DNA of 64,000 nucleotides from Isoetes taiwanensis (GCA_021234155.1 JAJEKV010000052.1:3466254-3530253); one strand, 5' to 3'; shown: positions 34,614 through 47,260, counted from the stretch's first letter. Translations and numbers: made by a program. The notes: a model not told the origin generated them from the letters alone.

Positions 34614-35402
34614 TTAAGGAGCTAGTGCTGCAAGACCCTCCGTCTCAGCCGGCTCAATAGTTTGCTGGTGAAACTGGAGTATCTGCTGTACCTCTGGAGG
34701 AAGATCCCCGGACGTGAAGTCGATGAAGTCATCCATGCAGTATTCGGCGAGCTCATAGAGAACCTGCGCCTTCTCTTTCCCTCTGAGTCCTGCCACTACG
34801 TGGTATGTCCACATGATGTCCTCCAATAGAAGGAACTCGTGTCCTTGATGATATATAACCGGGATAACATCTAACCCAGCCAAGCGCCCACCCTCCTCAC
34901 GGCGTGGCGGCATCTCCTGCGCCAACTGTTTCCACCGGACAAAATCGTCCATGGCAACCCACTCGTCTTCCTCCTCGTCCGACATTTCTGGCCCCTTGCC
35001 CTTCTCTACAGGTAGGGTTTCGTCCTCCACATACTGGTCCATAAGAATGGCGAGAGCGAAAGAGACTTCAAGAAACTCTTGCCCCTCATGACTGACGACC
35101 CGGGGTCGCCGAGCCCACCGGAGCTTGCCTCGGAGTAGCTCATACCCTCTCTTCCCCCCACCAAGCATTTCCTTGACTACTGCTCGGTCAATATAGAGTT
35201 TAGGTGGCTCCCCCAAAGGAATACAGAGAGGAAGCATTTCCTCTACATAAAATTGCAGAAACTCAGCATAATCAGGGTGTTTCTGCATGTTCGAGATGAG
35301 GTCAATATGCTGGGAGAGGAAAGGCTCTAAGAGGTCGAAGGCCACTTGGGGATCCCAGTGCTCCCCATCCTGATACCAAGCAAGCAGATCCATGGCGGCC
35401 AT
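34614..35402 (-). CDS. Retroelement ORF2, unknown 262-residue protein (copy B, intact)
   Basis: One open frame from ATG (MAAMDLLAWYQDGEHWDP) to TAA, ending twelve bases before the 3' LTR. It is acidic and mostly helical by eye: ISNMQKHPDYAEFLQFYVEE, CIPLGEPPKLYIDRAVVKEM, an acidic patch EMSDEEEDEWVAMDDFVRW, IPVIYHQGHEFLLLEDIMW and ELAEYCMDDFIDF. There are no zinc-binding clusters, no DxD or DTG protease triad, and no reverse-transcriptase motifs. It is the downstream partner of the H3-fusion ORF in both copies, on the same strand. It is possibly a gag-like or accessory protein; I do not recognise it. Having an intact frame in only one of two very similar copies suggests recent activity or sequencing noise in the other. 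Confidence 0.7.
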   Translation of the reverse strand: MAAMDLLAWYQDGEHWDPQVAFDLLEPFLSQHIDLISNMQKHPDYAEFLQFYVEEMLPLCIPLGEPPKLYIDRAVVKEMLGGGKRGYELLRGKLRWARRPRVVSHEGQEFLEVSFALAILMDQYVEDETLPVEKGKGPEMSDEEEDEWVAMDDFVRWKQLAQEMPPRREEGGRLAGLDVIPVIYHQGHEFLLLEDIMWTYHVVAGLRGKEKAQVLYELAEYCMDDFIDFTSGDLPPEVQQILQFHQQTIEPAETEGLAALAP

Positions 35403-35517
35403 ATGCGCTGGAAGGAAGGAGGAGGAAGAGTGGACAAAACCTGAAAGTGAAAGTGAAACCCTAAAACGGTCTTTAAAGTATTTATAACCCTTATGCTGAC
35501 GTCAGCATTCACTATCA

Positions 35518-35550
<33 letters not shown>

Positions 35551-35652
35551 TTTTGAAAGAAATATTAAAATGCAACTAACAAAGACACGATAGCAAAATT
35601 GGTTCTCTATTGATATAGCAAAATTAAATACATTAAAAATGCCCTCGGGCCA

Positions 35653-36928
35653 CTATGGACGTTCTCCCCGAATCCTCCGGGCAAGGGCGAGGTCCTTTGG
35701 CATTATAGTGACTCGCTTTGCGTGTATCGCGCAAAGATTTGCGTCACTAAAGAGTGCTATGAGGTAGGCTTCAGCACCTCTGTAAAAGCCAAAATCGCAA
35801 AGGTCCAGGCGAAGATCGGTTTTGAATTCTTGTGCTATTTCCGAACCAATCTCTAAAAGGGTAGCTTCCTTATCAGGAGCTCGGCGGTCTTCGATACTAC
35901 GGATCTCCGTAAGGCCCGCGGTACGGGTACGAACCGATGGGGCTTCCTTGGAGGGGGCGAGGTTTGGGGATTGGTCCCTTCCTCACGTAGTACCGTCTTA
36001 CCAGCGGTAGCGGGGTGGGAGTGGGAAGCATCCACCGTTCTCGTCTCCTGGCGGCTTTCGTATTCTTCCCAATGGTGCCGACAATCTTCAACTTCTCTCT
36101 ATATTATTCTTGGGACTTATGTGCCCACGGACTTCCTCCGCCGTTTCCTCGGTGGCTCATCGCTTTGTTGAGGCCCCTGGCCGGTTCTCTGGCCCGGTTT
36201 ATCCATTTTTTGGTGTAAGTCCTGCTGGTTTTGTCTGTTGCTCTTTATGTAGCCTCTCTGCTTTGTGCCCCTTCTGTTCCTCCCGAATTGGCGGGACGCG
36301 TTCCATATCAGCTTCCACTGGTTGCATCGTAGAGCCCGCGATCGCCGGATCAATTGACGATAGCGGTCGGTACGACGAGCCATATCCATCCGGACATGTA
36401 TCGGTATTGCGGTGATATCGGGGATTTCACCCCAAATGAATCCACGGAAGCGTCGTGCCACTCATATGGGGGTAGCTTCGAATGCTTCATGGTTAATAAT
36501 AGCCCACCCATGGCCAAGGTACCTATACTCTTTACTCCGTGTATATCAGTATCGCCCTCTCTAGTTCCCACCGATCATGCGTCCCCTTGAGCCAAAGCTT
36601 CGGGATCACGGACGCCTCAAGCTGAATAAAGCCCTCCTCGGCGTGTTCTTCACACTGCGGGGGATAAAACTTGATCAACACCATAACACGGTGGGGCCGC
36701 TTTCGACCATGGTATATGGCAGCTGATGGAGATTCAGCTTGATCAAAAACTGCTCCGAAAAGTGGAATATAGGATAAGGGATCCTTAGGTTATCACTAAA
36801 ACGTTGTGCCAGCTCATTCAGAAGGATGTCTACCACGTCATTTGTCGGTGGCCATGCCCAGCGATCATGGCATAGATTTGGGGTATATTAAGGCTAGAAG
36901 GGTCCAAAGTGGTCTTAGTGATGGCCAT
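35653..36928 (-). pseudogene. Histone H3 fusion, copy B (frame-broken)
   Basis: Same start (ATG at 36928) and stop (35653) as copy A, and the same internal TAG, but several short indels and substitutions relative to copy A break the frame (for example near 35790, 35920, 36100, 36290 and 36850). Nearly all lie where copy A has CTG, CAG or [19 protein letters not shown] and IRGERP are still readable. Confidence 0.75.
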
Positions 36929-37582
36929 AAGTAAGGCGCTGGCGCTTAGGAGAGCAGTAAAGGTGGCGCTAGGTCACGAGGCAGCCACTGGGAAAAAGAG
37001 AGACAAGGTTTGGGCCGCTTGGGTCTGGCGGCTATGGCGGCGTCGAAGCGAGCAAAGCGGCAACAGATACAAGAAGGAACTCAAAAAAAGCGGCCGTTAA
37101 CTTTTAAATTTTAAATTTTAAACTAAAAAAAAAAAAAAAAAAAAAATACGGCGGAAAAAAAATATACGCGCGAAAATACAAAGCGGCGCTGACCCGGTTA
37201 TACGTGTTTCTTTCCGCGTTCTAAGTCGTCCAAACCCTGTCAGCGCCGCCATTGGGTTTGGCCTTCTGCTGGTCCCCTTGCGACCTGACGACAACTCCTT
37301 TAGGGTATTTCGGGTACGCTCGACCCATTGGAGCAATAATCTGGTCGATCCGAGCTACGAGGAGGGAGTTATGGCGAAAACAAAATTCAAGTTTCTAACC
37401 CTAATTTCTAACTTTAACCCCTTCGCTAGGGAACACTATCTCTACAACCCGGTCATTCGTCCCATACTAAGCCAACTAACACACGGGTGACAGAGTTGGA
37501 ACTTTCTAGACAAGAGTTTTTCATCCCCAACTAACGAGTTAGAGTATGGCCAGTGCAACAGTTTTGATTCACCAGAACCATT

Positions 37583-37594
37583 GCTCTGATACCA
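37583..37594 (-). other. Primer-binding site for initiator tRNA-Met
   Basis: Minus strand TGGTATCAGAGC, one base inside the 5' LTR (LTR end ...GCGTCACA). It is complementary to the 3' end of plant initiator tRNA-Met and identical to the site used by many plant LTR retroelements. Confidence 0.9.
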
Positions 37595-37595
37595 C

Positions 37596-39020
37596 TGTGA
37601 CGCTCCCAGAGTCCATACGATGCTCCCATCGTATAGATACGGGACTTCCCCTCCCATGGCGACTAAATCACCACGGCAAGGCCCTCCGTCATGCTCGGAC
37701 TACTCGGGATGGCCAAGTGTCCGGGTGAGGATCACGGAGGTGTCATTCGCCCCACGTCCTCTATGGGGAAATCCTATGATAGCGGAAGCATACATATACG
37801 TTAGCATCCAATCATAATGCAAATAAAATACCACCGCGAAGGGTGGCCCATCCTCATCAACATGGCAAAGATAATCCATACATAACAACATAAAACAACA
37901 CAATAACAGGCACTACCCCGGGCTCAGACTCCAAGGGATCAACTGACAGCCAGGGTCTCAAGATATCAACAGACGGAGATATAACAATGGCGTTGGCTGG
38001 CATAAGACAATGGCTAGGGTTGTCCACTCCATCCGCCCCTCCTGTGCACACTTTGCAGATAGGCCGTATCATGCTATGACGTGCTTGTAGCCCTCCGGAG
38101 ACGCAATCCCAAGGAATCAACCTTTAGGACTACTCCGGGTTACATCTCCCCGGTCCGATGAGGCAGGTCAGGGAGGCGTCCCCTCCCCGGGTATGACGGA
38201 TCCCTGGGTGCGCTAGAGGATACGTGCCCCCTCAGTGAACCCCGCATCCGTACCCGACTTACTCCCCTAAATCTAAAGGTCAGCTCACCAACCCGTTCGA
38301 GCCTGTATGCCATAAAGGCTCCCACCCTCCGCCCGGGGAGTGTCGGACCCATACCCAGCCCACACACATTGGATCGGCTATAAGTCTAGCAACTTTGTAG
38401 GAGTCCCGTAGCAGCTAGGCGGGACCCCACCCCGATTCACCTTCATACCCGTTGTTTGGTTTGAACCACATCATAGCATCCACACGGCGGGTAGGCTCTT
38501 GTGCACAGGCCGCAAGTACAGGGTTTTAGGGGTTCTATCTAGGAGCATCTCTACTGCTAGATGGCCTTTAGGTCTCTACCCACCCCTTTAGCCCATACAA
38601 CACCATAGGAACGGAAAGAACTAAGCTAATATATCCATCCATCCATCCATAACTTGAATAGAACATAAAATAGAGATTAACCTACTCAAACAAGGGTTAA
38701 TCCTACGACTAACTAGGAAAACCAAGCTATCTACACACTAACCCGTGTCCTGGCTGGAGCCATGGTCTCGGTATGGGTCCATCACACTAGGCTGGCGGGT
38801 GGTTGATGATAACTCAAGCTTGGCTGATAACTGTTGCTCCTCCTTAGCTCCCAATTCGAATTTGGGAGTCAAAATGGGGCAGGACCCCTTTTCCTAGGCC
38901 CAAAATGGAAGGTCCCCCCTGGCCAATCGATTTGGGCCAGGTGGCGCCCCCTTGTTGGTGCTAATTAACTAATTTAGATTAATTAGGGTAATTAGGCCAA
39001 ATACTTTATAATTATCCACA
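37596..39020 (-). repeat. LTR (5' LTR in element orientation), copy B
   Basis: 1.43 kb direct repeat running TG to CA on the minus strand, from 39020 to 37596. Confidence 0.85.
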
Positions 39021-39024
39021 ATGG

Positions 39025-40275
39025 ATTTATTAACATAGCTAAATAAAACCATTGTGGTTGACTTCCACTTAGACAATTACCCCCTTATATCTCAGTGACG
39101 TGTCCCGACATGCATACGTATACCGTATAAATGCCTGGAACGTCACACACGTCGGCTTCCACCACCAGCTCAGTTTACTCTACCACATCCTGCTCCTAAA
39201 CGTCGTTTGCCTTACTCCAATAGCCCACAGAACAACGAAATTTTCCTCCACCCGTTCATTTCACTCCAGCAAGGGAGGACGAGCTCAGACTCCTTCCTCC
39301 AGTTCGTTTTAGTCCTTCTCCCATAGTCCAGCGTAGACAGCCTCCCCGGAGGCAAATCACACCAACTCCATCCATCTCGCTACTTGATACTACACTAAGT
39401 GGGAGCAGTCAGCGCCACGCAACTCCTGTATTCTATGACACTTCAGGAGCTGATCAGCTACGTCACCAACCTCGACTACTTTTTCCCAGAGAGAGGGAAA
39501 GCAGCTCCCTCCAAGACCTGCCCACACCAAACCTCTCAGCATCTACTAGTACACCATCTTTTGCTCCCGTGTCAGATGAAGAAACTCCTCATGTTGATCT
39601 CTCAAACGAGGACATAGCAAAGCCACAAGACTCTATGTTCGAATTCAAAGCTCTTGCGAGTGAAAACCTCAGATGAAGATGACAGAGTCATGTACACTGG
39701 CCCCAAACGCACGGCACAACAAGTTGCTCGGGTATCTGGTTCAGTCTCAGAGATTCAGAAAAGAATGCTTGTAGCTGTCCCAGCTGATAATGATGAAACT
39801 GGGAAGCCATTCTGGCTAGCTAAAGTACTGGAGGTAACAAGAGAGGACCCACTCAATTAAAAGTGCACTGGATGAGAACAAATGCTGCCAATGCTTTCAG
39901 TGGGAGTTATACTTTGAAGATGGTAAAAACAGGAGTGGGAAGGAGAGCAAAGTCCAAAGCAAACACTGCTGTCATAGATCTAGCTGAAGTAAAGGTTCTT
40001 GCATATGACTTTGTTTTTACTGTTGCTAATAAGTTACGTGCGGTCACTCAAACTTTAATAAGGTCGGCATGTGGATTAGATAAACAACCTAGAAAGGTGG
40101 CCAAAAAAGATGATGATGAAAACTCACTTGTAGACAGTGAGGAAGAAGATCATTCGAGTACATCCAGTTTTGAGAGTGAAGATGAGGATGAAGGCTCTAC
40201 TGATCAGGGACTAAATGAGTCTGAGGATGACATGCATCCTGATATTGCTGCAAAATGTAAGTTTGTCCGATGACT
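39025..40275 (+). pseudogene. Degenerate acidic protein gene with PFWLAKVLEV...KVHW motif (copy B)
   Basis: Readable pieces in order: MTLQELISYVTNLDYFFP, VSDEETPHVDLSNEDIAKP, TGPKRTAQQVARVSGSVSE, KRMLVAVPADND, KPFWLAKVLEVTRED, then after a one-base break LKVHWMRTN and KVLAYDFVFTVANKLRAVT, finishing in a long Asp/Glu/Ser tail to TGA at 40275. A VAVPAD...PFWLAKVLEV...KVHW arrangement recalls a small barrel (BAH- or Tudor-like) found in some plant transposon-linked proteins; the assignment is by eye only. GTATAAATGC near 39125 could be a TATA box. At least three frame breaks make it non-functional as read, unless they are base-call errors. Confidence 0.45.
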
Positions 40276-40279
40276 CGAA

Positions 40280-41400
40280 CATGTAAAGAACAGAAAATGC
40301 AGGTGATGAGGGTTTGTCAAAATGTCCTATATTTTTGACAATTTTGTTCATAATTTTGTAAAATTTTCACAAGCTTTGAATATATCACTTGTTTGTCACT
40401 CTACTACCCTTGCTGTTTTTTTTATTGCCCCTTTTTTGCTACACTTCATATAAGTAGCTATTTTTTGTTTCAAATTAGGAGGATGAAAATAGTTATTAAA
40501 TATTTTTGCATACAAGCTATGTTCAATCAACCCCTCAAAAAGGGTACCTAAATTAGCTAAATTGTCACACTTGTCACGAACAAACCTTCAAAATGGACTT
40601 TTTTTAGGGAATCTTTCAAAGATTCATACGGAAATCGTTTGTTTAGAGCAAATAAGTGCGTTTCAATTTAAACTTTATTGAAAGAGTAGGAAAATTTCTG
40701 ATTGGGTTTAAAAACTTTGCCCAACACTAATTTAGATCACACTCATTTTATCCAATTTTTTCTTTCTTATATGAGCTAAATATATCTAGTAAAAGAAACT
40801 AGGGAAAAATGACAGAATTTTGGATTTATTGGTGGCAGTTCAGAACTTGGCACGTGTTTGGCTCTTGTTTGTATCTCCTTGATGCATCGCTCTACCTAAG
40901 ATTTGATTGGTCAGTGGTATACTGCAATTGGTCCATGCAAAATCATTGATGATAGTTGCACCAGACAAATGTTTTCATTCACAACCCTGTTTGATAATTT
41001 TGTTGACATGGTACAATCGTTTAAGGCCTAATTGTTATGAGCTGAGTATTACGTAATGAGAGGAGAGAGGATAATTAACCCAATCTCAGCCCTAGATTAA
41101 ATGCTATAGTTACCATGCCCACATTGCTGGGCATAATTTGGGCACCTATAAATGCCGGTGTTTTCGCAAGAGTGATCCATCTTGATCTAAACTAGTTTCT
41201 TAACCAAAGGTATTACAACCCATTAATTGTCGTGGTGCAAGTTTTCATTACATAAAATGCTGTATTAGAGACGATACCATTACATTGGCATACCTTTCAA
41301 TTTGTGAGATATAACCAAAGTTGAAATCTTATAATCATTTACATGCATACTTCAAATGTTAATCCATTGCAATACCAATTATAGCCTACGCAATTGATGG
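40280..41400. other. Non-coding stretch, copy B
   Basis: AT-rich, no gene seen; near-identical to 24740-25840. Confidence 0.5.
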
Positions 41401-41689
41401 CAGGGGAGGCATTCCGCCCCATAGGGGCTCTAGGCGATGCCGTAGCCGAGGCGGCGCACGAGCAGCGGAGCCGCAAGTGCCGCTGAGTGCCTTGGTGGCA
41501 TGTTGGAGCCTAGGTGCCATGTTTGAGCCACCTTGGCATGTTGGAGCCTATGTGGCAGGGATAGGTTCTGTACGTACGAAATTATTTTTCTGGACATATA
41601 AAGTCCAAAAATACGTATTTTTCCCTCGCTGGCCGGAAAAAAAAAAAAATCGCATAAGCAAAATCTTCAGTAAAATAAAAAAAAAATAT

Positions 41690-41935
41690 AATAATTTTGC
41701 GTAAGCGAAACCGTTTCGCTTACGCGAAAAAAGTTTCGCGTAAGCGAAACTGAAGGTTTCGCTTACGCGAAAGTTCAAATTTTTTTTATTTTTATTTTTT
41801 TTTCCGGATTTTTTTGTCGCGTAAGCGAAATCTCTGTTTTGCTTACGCGAAAACTGTTTCGCGTAAGCGAAACAGCTATTTCGCTTACGCAAAAATTAAT
41901 TTTTTTTTTAAAGTTTCGCGTACGCGAAAAATTCC
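41690..41935. repeat. Cluster of TTTCGCGTAAGCGAAA hairpins (copy B)
   Basis: About eight direct and inverted copies of TTTCGCGTAAGCGAAA (6-base arms TTTCGC/GCGAAA around GTAA), most in facing pairs that could form longer cruciforms. The matching stretch in copy A (26150-26380) is the same sequence with nearly every CG-containing motif altered. Confidence 0.85.
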
Positions 41936-42054
41936 CGATGCCAGAATTTTTTTTGCCGTATTTTTGACGTATTATACTTCAAATTTGTGTCTTATCATTC
42001 GAATAATACATATTGAGTATAAAACATATACAGTATTGAACCTATCCCTGCTAC

Positions 42055-42680
42055 GTGGCATGTCGGTGTTGGAGCCTAGGTGGCATGTTGGAGCCCACAT
42101 GCCATGTTTGAGCCACCTTGGCATGTTGGAGCCTAGGTGGCATGTTGGAGCCCGCGTGGCATGTTTGCGGTTAGGTGGCATGTTGGAGCCCGCATGGCAT
42201 GTTTGAGCCACCTTGGCATGTTTGAGCCTGGGTGGCATGTTGGAACCTAGGTGGCACATTTGAGCCAACTTGGCATGTTAGAGCCTAGGTGGCATGTGGT
42301 GAGCGACCTTGGCTTGTTTGAGCCTAGGTGGCATCTTGTAGCCTGCGTGGCACGTTTGAGCTACCTTGGCATGTTTGATCCTAGGTGGCATGTTGGAGCC
42401 TAGGTGACATGTTTGAGCCACCTTGGCATGTTGGAGCCTAGGTGGCATGTTGTGAGCCAGCTTGGCTTGTTGGAGCCTAGGTGGCATGTTGTAGCCTGTG
42501 TGGCATGTTTGAGTTACCTTGGCATGTTTGAGCCTCTAGATGGCATGTTGGAGCCCAGGTGACATGTTTGAGCCACCTTGGTATGTTGGAGCCTAGGTGG
42601 CATGTTTGAGCCACCTTGGCATGTTGGAGCCCGCGTGGCATGTTTGAGCCACCTTGGTATGTTGGAACCCCGATGTAGCA
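42055..42680. repeat. Minisatellite GGTGGCATGTTGGAGCCTA (copy B)
   Basis: Same array as 26500-27125; three outlying units at 41490-41565. Confidence 0.9.
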
Positions 42681-43279
42681 TGTTTGAGTCCTTTAAGAAA
42701 TGCCTATATGATGCCTATCTTTGGTTTTTTGTATCAATATGTCTTCTACAGTTGCCAAGTGATGGATATCTTCAAGTTTCATGCTCTACAAGCTCACACA
42801 CATACATGTATGAAGTCAAATGCTAGTGAGTGTGTCAAGCATGCATACAACTCTTTTATGCCACCATTTTGTGGCCATATTGGCATGTGGACAACTTGGT
42901 CATACATGGATTCTTAGAAAACCATAAAAAACCACACCTCAAAAAAACACTACCTTAGGAAACAACACCTTAAAAAAAAACATCCCTTCAAAACACCATA
43001 CCGCCTGAGAAAATAACACATCCTTAAAAAAGAAACTACACCTCCTTAAGAAACCACACATTCTTAAGAAAAAAAGATACAGCTCCCTAAGAAAAACTAC
43101 AATATATCGTTGAAAAAACACACTTCCATATAACTACGTGTAGGTTTTTTCCAAATCTTAAAAAAATAATCCGTATTTTGTTTTTACTGTTGTTTTCAGT
43201 TGTGGACCAAATGTTGAGGTTGTAGTGATAATTTAGGTGTGTATAAATAGATATACAGGAAACAGCCAAGCCATCGGCT

Positions 43280-43528
43280 TTGGCCTCCACCTGCTTCTTC
43301 TTATTATGGCACATTTTATTAACCTGCAAGATGAACCATGAGGACCTCTACAGGTGCCGCCAGCTAGAAATAGAACTTGAAGACTGGCTGACTGTCGTTG
43401 CTATGAATCCCGTCCGCTTCTATCCTGATCCCTTTGATATTGTAATCCATCTTCTATGGAATCCAGAGCATGGTTTGTTCATGATCAAAAGGATCTCAGG
43501 AGCGCCTGTTGACGATGAATTGGAATAG
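43280..43528 (+). CDS. Small unknown ORF (copy B)
   Basis: 82 codons from ATG to TAG. From residue 18 it reads MNHEDLYRCRQLEIELEDWL, NPVRFYPDPFDIVIHLLWNP and RISGAPVDDELE. It looks like a protein-coding piece rather than chance (even, amphipathic composition, and the same frame is partly kept in copy A), but I recognise no family. It may be the end of a larger captured gene. Confidence 0.4.
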   Translation: MASTCFFLLWHILLTCKMNHEDLYRCRQLEIELEDWLTVVAMNPVRFYPDPFDIVIHLLWNPEHGLFMIKRISGAPVDDELE

Positions 43529-43873
43529 CTTTTGAAGTTTATGTTGTTTGATCATGCTATATTTATGCCAACAAAATCGCGCCAGGCGTGATTTGAACTA
43601 CGAAAATCTAAGTTTTGTAGCCACTTGCTTGCCTTATTTATTGATAAAGCAATAGTATTTCACTCTATAGATTTCGTAGTCGTCCATGATGGTATAAAAT
43701 AATAAGCAATTTTCTACTTTTTATATTGCCAACATTCTGTCATAATATGTAGCAAAATAACAGGGGGTTCCAGGGGGATTTGATATGGATATAATTCCTG
43801 AAACCATAGGCCATATCCATAAAGCAATTCAATGGGTTATTATAAAAAAAACATAGATTTAAGATAAAAAATA

Positions 43874-43975
43874 GTCACGTTAGCTCACTGGTTAGATTGG
43901 TTAAAGTAGTCTTATTAGGACATTGAGTTATTTTGGTAGAGGTAGAGATTCGAGCTCTCGTATTTCATATTCTAA
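43874..43975 (+). repeat. SINE-like tRNA-derived head (copy B)
   Basis: Same A-box-like and B-box-like elements as 28320-28420. Confidence 0.4.
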
Positions 43976-44306
43976 AACCTTAAGCGAATTCGTATAGAGG
44001 CTCGATATACCATCAAAACCTTAGGCAAACGCGTATTTGACATCTCAAAATCATAGGCGCCCCCAGTCATAAATGAGCATAATCGAAATGAGAGGTGCCC
44101 AGAGGCTCCAACATACAGTCTGGGCCATAGGATTGACAGATCCGACGACTGTGGTAGTCCAGGGTGCACCTCGTTTAGAATATGGGTGATTTGCATCGAA
44201 TTTTTGAATGCCGTTCAATTTCAACACAAAATGCATATTCCTAGGCCGAAAATGAACTCAGTGCAAAAGTGTGGTTAATTCAGTGTAGGATGTTATCATT
44301 TTAATA

Positions 44307-46731
44307 CTAGTAATGGTGCCCAGCGTTGCTGGGCATAAATTTGGCCTGAGAATGTTTTGGCCGCAATTAGAAGAGCTTGCAGTAATAATCCAACTTGTAT
44401 TACTTACTATTATAATAAAAACTTTTGAAAGCTTTAACAACGTTTTAAAAGAAATCTAGCTCCATGTTAGATAGTGATGCATCCGTATCTTTTGAGCTTT
44501 GAGTGGTGCTTGTTCATAGCAAGTCTGAGGGAGGAAATTGTTAAGTTGAGCATGTTTTCTCGGTATACATTCAGATCATACCTACCTCCTCAAAATGTTG
44601 TAGTGACACACTAATGTTGAAATATAATATGTGAATATTACGGGATTGCAAGATGAACACTAATAATGTCACTCTAGCAAAATTTAACATCATCTTACAT
44701 TTGGATATTATAGTCCAAAAACTTTTCTACCCTTAAGCAAAGTTCAAAACCTGTTAATGATAGAACCAAGTCACTCTTCCATGCCATTGTGAACTCATGT
44801 TTTGTAATAGCATATGTCTAAATGCTCGAAAGTTCACACTTGATAATACCATGCATTTGAACTACATTCTAGGTGATTTGTTGTGTGTAAAGCAATGTAC
44901 CTTCTATTGTATTAAAACAATTATAAAATCCACCACAACAAATTCACACATACAACAATTTCAATTAATTGTAATCTTGGTGCCTTGTTCCAATATTTTG
45001 CAACTATTCTACTCTAAAGAGACATGTGCCCACAATTATAAAATCCACTACCACAAATTCACACATGCAACAATTTGAATTAATTGTAATCTTGAACAAT
45101 CAATATGCAATAATACCTCAGAATTGTCTGTTTCTGTTTCAAACTACTTACTGTGTTGGGCTGGTCGAGGATGTAACTGGCATTTGGGCCTCATACACAT
45201 AGTGGGATGTCATACACTCGATAATCCGCCTTGCAGCATGGCAGTAAATGTGCAGTTAAACAACATCTTGAAAATGCATCCTTGGATACTCAAGCTTCGA
45301 GCTTTTTCTTATTTGGTCTAACAAACATCTTCTTCTTCTTCTGGCATCTAACAGAAGAATAGTCCTGGGTTTTGCCCTTCTAAAGCATTAACTTTGGGCA
45401 TATGTGATTGTATAACTGTCATAAAGTCATAGTAAAAGCATAACGTATTCACTTGCCCAATTCTTTGGGCATCTGTCTCTCCTCTCACATTCAGTAGGTA
45501 GTAGGACACGGAAAACATGTAAACATGAGAAAACCATAAGCATCATATGGCTAAAAGACGATTTCACATATGGTGTTGGTTACAGGATGTTGTGATCCGC
45601 TAATTTCTTTCTCGCCATATTTTCTCCATCTATATCCATCATGAAAGTGAGATTCCGTCTCTTGTTACGAGTTTTCGGATTTTTCTGTAAAACGTTGAAG
45701 AATTACATTACTTTTAGCACGACCATTTCAATGAGATGCTTACAAATTTGCAAATGTTTGCGAGACAATTGCATGTGCAAATGCGAGTCTTTGTCGAAAA
45801 TGCTGAGAGAGCTTATTTAAAAATATTGCAAATCTAGAAAATGGGGTGATTCTGCAGAATGCAAACCTGCCATTACCATGTCTTAGGAAGCTTCGCATCA
45901 AACACCACTGTATGATAAATGTTGATGTCGTCAACACCATTTTTCCATAGCTTCATTGTTCTTTTGCTCATTTGTTCTGTGATCAATTGAAAGATCAGCT
46001 TGCCTTGCTAGCTCATTTAGAATTTTTGGTAGAACCCATCCACAACCAATCAAAACCCTTCCAATCCAAGGTATCTGCAGCGATCATGCCATTTGGGATT
46101 ATAGACTTTGTAATCGAACTAAAGCTCCATCATCACTTATTTATGCTCCTCTTCTATTCATATTCTATTCTTGATGGGATGCTGAAGCATTTGCCTCAGT
46201 GGCCGAATTCATGCTACACTGGTCGGAATTAACATTACAATGGCAAATTGCTACTTTTCTTGTTCTTCAGTGCAAGGAAAATGACCTAAAACAATATGAA
46301 ACAGAGGAAACAAAAACTTAGAACGTTCAAACCTGAATACCATCATCAAGTAGACCACCCTCTGACTCACCATGCTCCTCCCTCTGGCTATAACATCGAC
46401 ATAGCCGGGCTTCTCTGCTCAAGCCCCGCAACCTTACGAAACCTAATCATTGCAAGCTACTTGTGGATATTTTGCATCAAACAGAAACCTAGAAATCCGC
46501 AATAAACTCTACGTGGTATCTTCAATAGAACAAAGGTTTGATCCATAACAAAGGTTTGGCCGGGATAGCGAAGAAAAGCGAGTAATGGCACCTCCAGGGA
46601 AGAAATAAGACCTCCTAATCATCAGGGATCTTGAGAAAAGATCGATCGCCTCTATAGTTGTAGAGCACCCTTTGGCTGGCAAAAATGGCAGGCCACATTT
46701 GCAAAATTAAAAACACGGCCACCGGATACCT
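44307..46731 (-). mobile_element. Helitron, non-autonomous (copy B), 5' end lost
   Basis: CTAG at 44310-44307 and hairpin GCCCAGCAACGCTGGGC on the minus strand; interrupted at 46732 by CACTACAAAACCAAAGCC exactly as in copy A. Confidence 0.8.
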
Positions 46732-47260
46732 CACTACAAAACCAAAGCCTGTTCACGGCGTCTATTACGGCGTCCGGGCGTCGATTTAACGTCGATGATC
46801 GGCGATCAAACGTCGATAAACGACGTCTATTTCGGCGTCGGGGCGTCGATAAACGACATTTATCGCGTCGCTATCGGCGCCGCAACAGCGGCGTCTTTAA
46901 GCGGCGACGGCGCGTCGTTCAACGCCGTTGCGTACATTGGGGTCGACACGCGGCGACGCTGCTGAGTGGCCCCGGTGGCCGGCCGGTGGCGTGGCGGATG
47001 ACTCGGGTAACGTCGTTCAACGGCGAAAAGTACGATCATCATGTCCGGGTCTGGCGTTGGCGTTGCCGGTAGCGTGGCTGACGTGGGCACCCGCGTGTGA
47101 AACGTCGTTCAACGGCGTTGTCGGGCGTAATTGTCACCGTTCGCTGGCGTGGTATGCCGCTGCTGGCGGCTCCGGCGCCACCTTGATTAACGTCGTTCAA
47201 CGACGTTGCTGACGTGGCGGCCACGCAGACAACGTCGTTCAACGACGATTAAGGAATTTT
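46732..47260 (+). mobile_element. Left end of a second CACTA-like element (copy B)
   Basis: CACTACAAAACCAAAGCC followed by ACGTCGTTCAACG-type palindromes to about 47250. The same motif reappears at 56350-56460 and weakly at 61840-61960, which may mark the far side of the element. Confidence 0.65.
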
